DNA of 5,773 nt from Oscillospiraceae bacterium (GTDB lineage Bacteria > Bacillota > Clostridia > Oscillospirales > Oscillospiraceae), in the NCBI GenBank assembly GCA_016296235.1, contig JAEDJR010000122.1, positions 1 to 5,773 on the forward strand. The letters are read 5' to 3'. The notes beneath the pieces are model-generated. The model ran no database searches. It was not told where the DNA came from and saw only the letters and a program-made list of their open reading frames with translations. Positions 4,903 to 5,773 of this stretch are shown here, in pieces (the stretch's first letter is position 1; the number at the start of each line of letters is the position of its first letter). The position numbers and the translations under genes were made by a program.

Positions 4903-5773
4903 CCGGCCGGTTCGCCCCCAGCCCCTCGGGACGGATGCATCTGGGCAACGTATTTTCCGCCCTGCTGGCCTGGCTGTCGGTTCGCAGCCAGGGCGGGGAA
5001 ATGGTCCTGCGGATTGAGGATCTGGATCCCGACCGCTGCCGCCCCGCCTACGCCGAGACCCTCATGGACGATCTGCGCTGGCTGGGCCTGGACTGGGACC
5101 GGGAGCAGACGCCCCAGAGCCGCCGCACCGCCGTCTATGCCGAAGCCTTTGACCGGCTGGCGGCGTTGGGGCTGGTCTATCCCTGCTACTGCACCCGGGA
5201 TCAGCTCCACGCGGCCTCGGCCCCCCACGCTGCCGACGGGCGGCTGCTCTACTCCGGCGCCTGCCGGAATCTGACCGACGCCCAGCGGGCGGCCAAGACC
5301 AAGACGCCCGCCTGGCGGCTCCGGGTTCCAGACCGGGAATACGGCTTCTGCGACGGGCTCCAGGGGCCTGTTTCCCAAAATCTGGCCCGGGACTGCGGGG
5401 ATTTCATCATCCGCCGGGCCGACGGGGTCTACGCCTACCAGCTGGCCGTGGTGGTGGACGACGCCGCCGGGGGTATCACCCAGGTGGTGCGGGGCGTGGA
5501 TCTGCTGGATTCCACCCCCCGGCAGCTGTATCTCTACGACCTGCTGGGCCTGAACCCGCCGGAATTTTACCATGTCCCCCTGCTGACGGCCCCCGACGGC
5601 CGCCGGCTGAGCAAGCGCGACCGGGATCTGGATCTGGGCGTCCTGCGGCAGACCCACACCCCCCAGCAGCTTCTGGGCCGTCTGGCCTGGCTGGCGGGGC
5701 TTCTGGACCGTCCCGAACCGGCCTCTGCGGCAGAGCTGGCGGCGGTCTTTGACTGGAACCGCATCCAACGGAC
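4899..5773 (+). CDS. gluQRS: Glutamyl-Q tRNA(Asp) synthetase GluQRS (3' end cut by the window)
   Basis: This enzyme activates glutamate and attaches it to the queuosine base at position 34 of tRNA(Asp). It is a GluRS paralogue without an anticodon-binding domain. I translated 291 residues with no stop, and the family is usually about 290-310 long, so only the end is missing. It begins RFAPSPSGRMHLGN (residues 4-17), whose HLGN is the class I HIGH motif. RIEDLD follows (38-43), then a zinc site C96-x-C98...Y118-x3-C122, typical of GluQRS. VVRGVDLL lies at 196-203 and the KMSKS-type RRLSK at 235-239. The GTG start forms a GTGA overlap with the dapF stop. GAGGGAG at 4882-4888, inside dapF, can serve as ribosome binding site at a slightly long 10-base spacing. 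The next in-frame ATG would delete the conserved ATP-binding start, so GTG is preferred. The zinc site and short length argue against a full GltX. Translational coupling to dapF is inferred. Confidence 0.93.
   Translation, partial: MTGRFAPSPSGRMHLGNVFSALLAWLSVRSQGGEMVLRIEDLDPDRCRPAYAETLMDDLRWLGLDWDREQTPQSRRTAVYAEAFDRLAALGLVYPCYCTRDQLHAASAPHAADGRLLYSGACRNLTDAQRAAKTKTPAWRLRVPDREYGFCDGLQGPVSQNLARDCGDFIIRRADGVYAYQLAVVVDDAAGGITQVVRGVDLLDSTPRQLYLYDLLGLNPPEFYHVPLLTAPDGRRLSKRDRDLDLGVLRQTHTPQQLLGRLAWLAGLLDRPEPASAAELAAVFDWNRIQR

Noticed and set aside
4323..5768. 481-residue minus-strand open frame, and another at 4051-4827
   Set aside because: Both are antisense shadows of dapF and gluQRS, whose catalytic motifs are intact on the plus strand.

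Overview
This is a GC-rich stretch (above 60% by eye) of what looks like a Firmicutes chromosome, most plausibly an Oscillospirales/Clostridia gut anaerobe. The reasons are strong AGGAGG-type ribosome binding sites, sigma-A promoters with 17-bp spacers, heavy G/C use at third codon positions, and GC-rich intergenic repeats containing ATTGC...GCAAT units. No tRNA, rRNA, transposase, integrase or CRISPR array is visible. The genus assignment is inference.

Layout. Positions 60-1566 (minus strand) hold a two-gene unit: a 74-residue zinc-ribbon protein resembling the Lar family, then, 10 bases downstream, a 423-residue Gfo/Idh/MocA-type NAD(P)-dependent oxidoreductase. A well-formed promoter (1595-1623) precedes it. 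Positions 1624-1976 are non-coding and hold a hairpin plus a nested set of inverted repeats. Positions 1977-3752 (minus) encode a 591-residue ABC-F ATPase with two nucleotide-binding domains, most like Uup. Positions 3753-4077 are a divergent regulatory region. It carries a second copy of the inner repeat and two back-to-back promoters, one firing left into a leader of about 230 nt for the ABC-F gene and one firing right into dapF. Positions 4078-4902 (plus) encode diaminopimelate epimerase. It overlaps by four bases a GTG-started glutamyl-Q tRNA(Asp) synthetase gene (4899 onward), which is cut by the window end a few residues short of the usual family length.

Function. dapF (lysine/peptidoglycan precursor synthesis) and gluQRS (tRNA modification) appear translationally coupled although their pathways are unrelated. 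The ABC-F protein probably acts on ribosomes. The oxidoreductase substrate cannot be read from the sequence. The genes are ordinary housekeeping or metabolic types. The less ordinary part is the intergenic DNA: near-identical composite inverted repeats flank the ABC-F gene in the same orientation, one within its predicted 5' leader and one just past its 3' end, and a larger repeat appears to supply the end of its reading frame. I see no convincing evidence of a new multi-gene system here.
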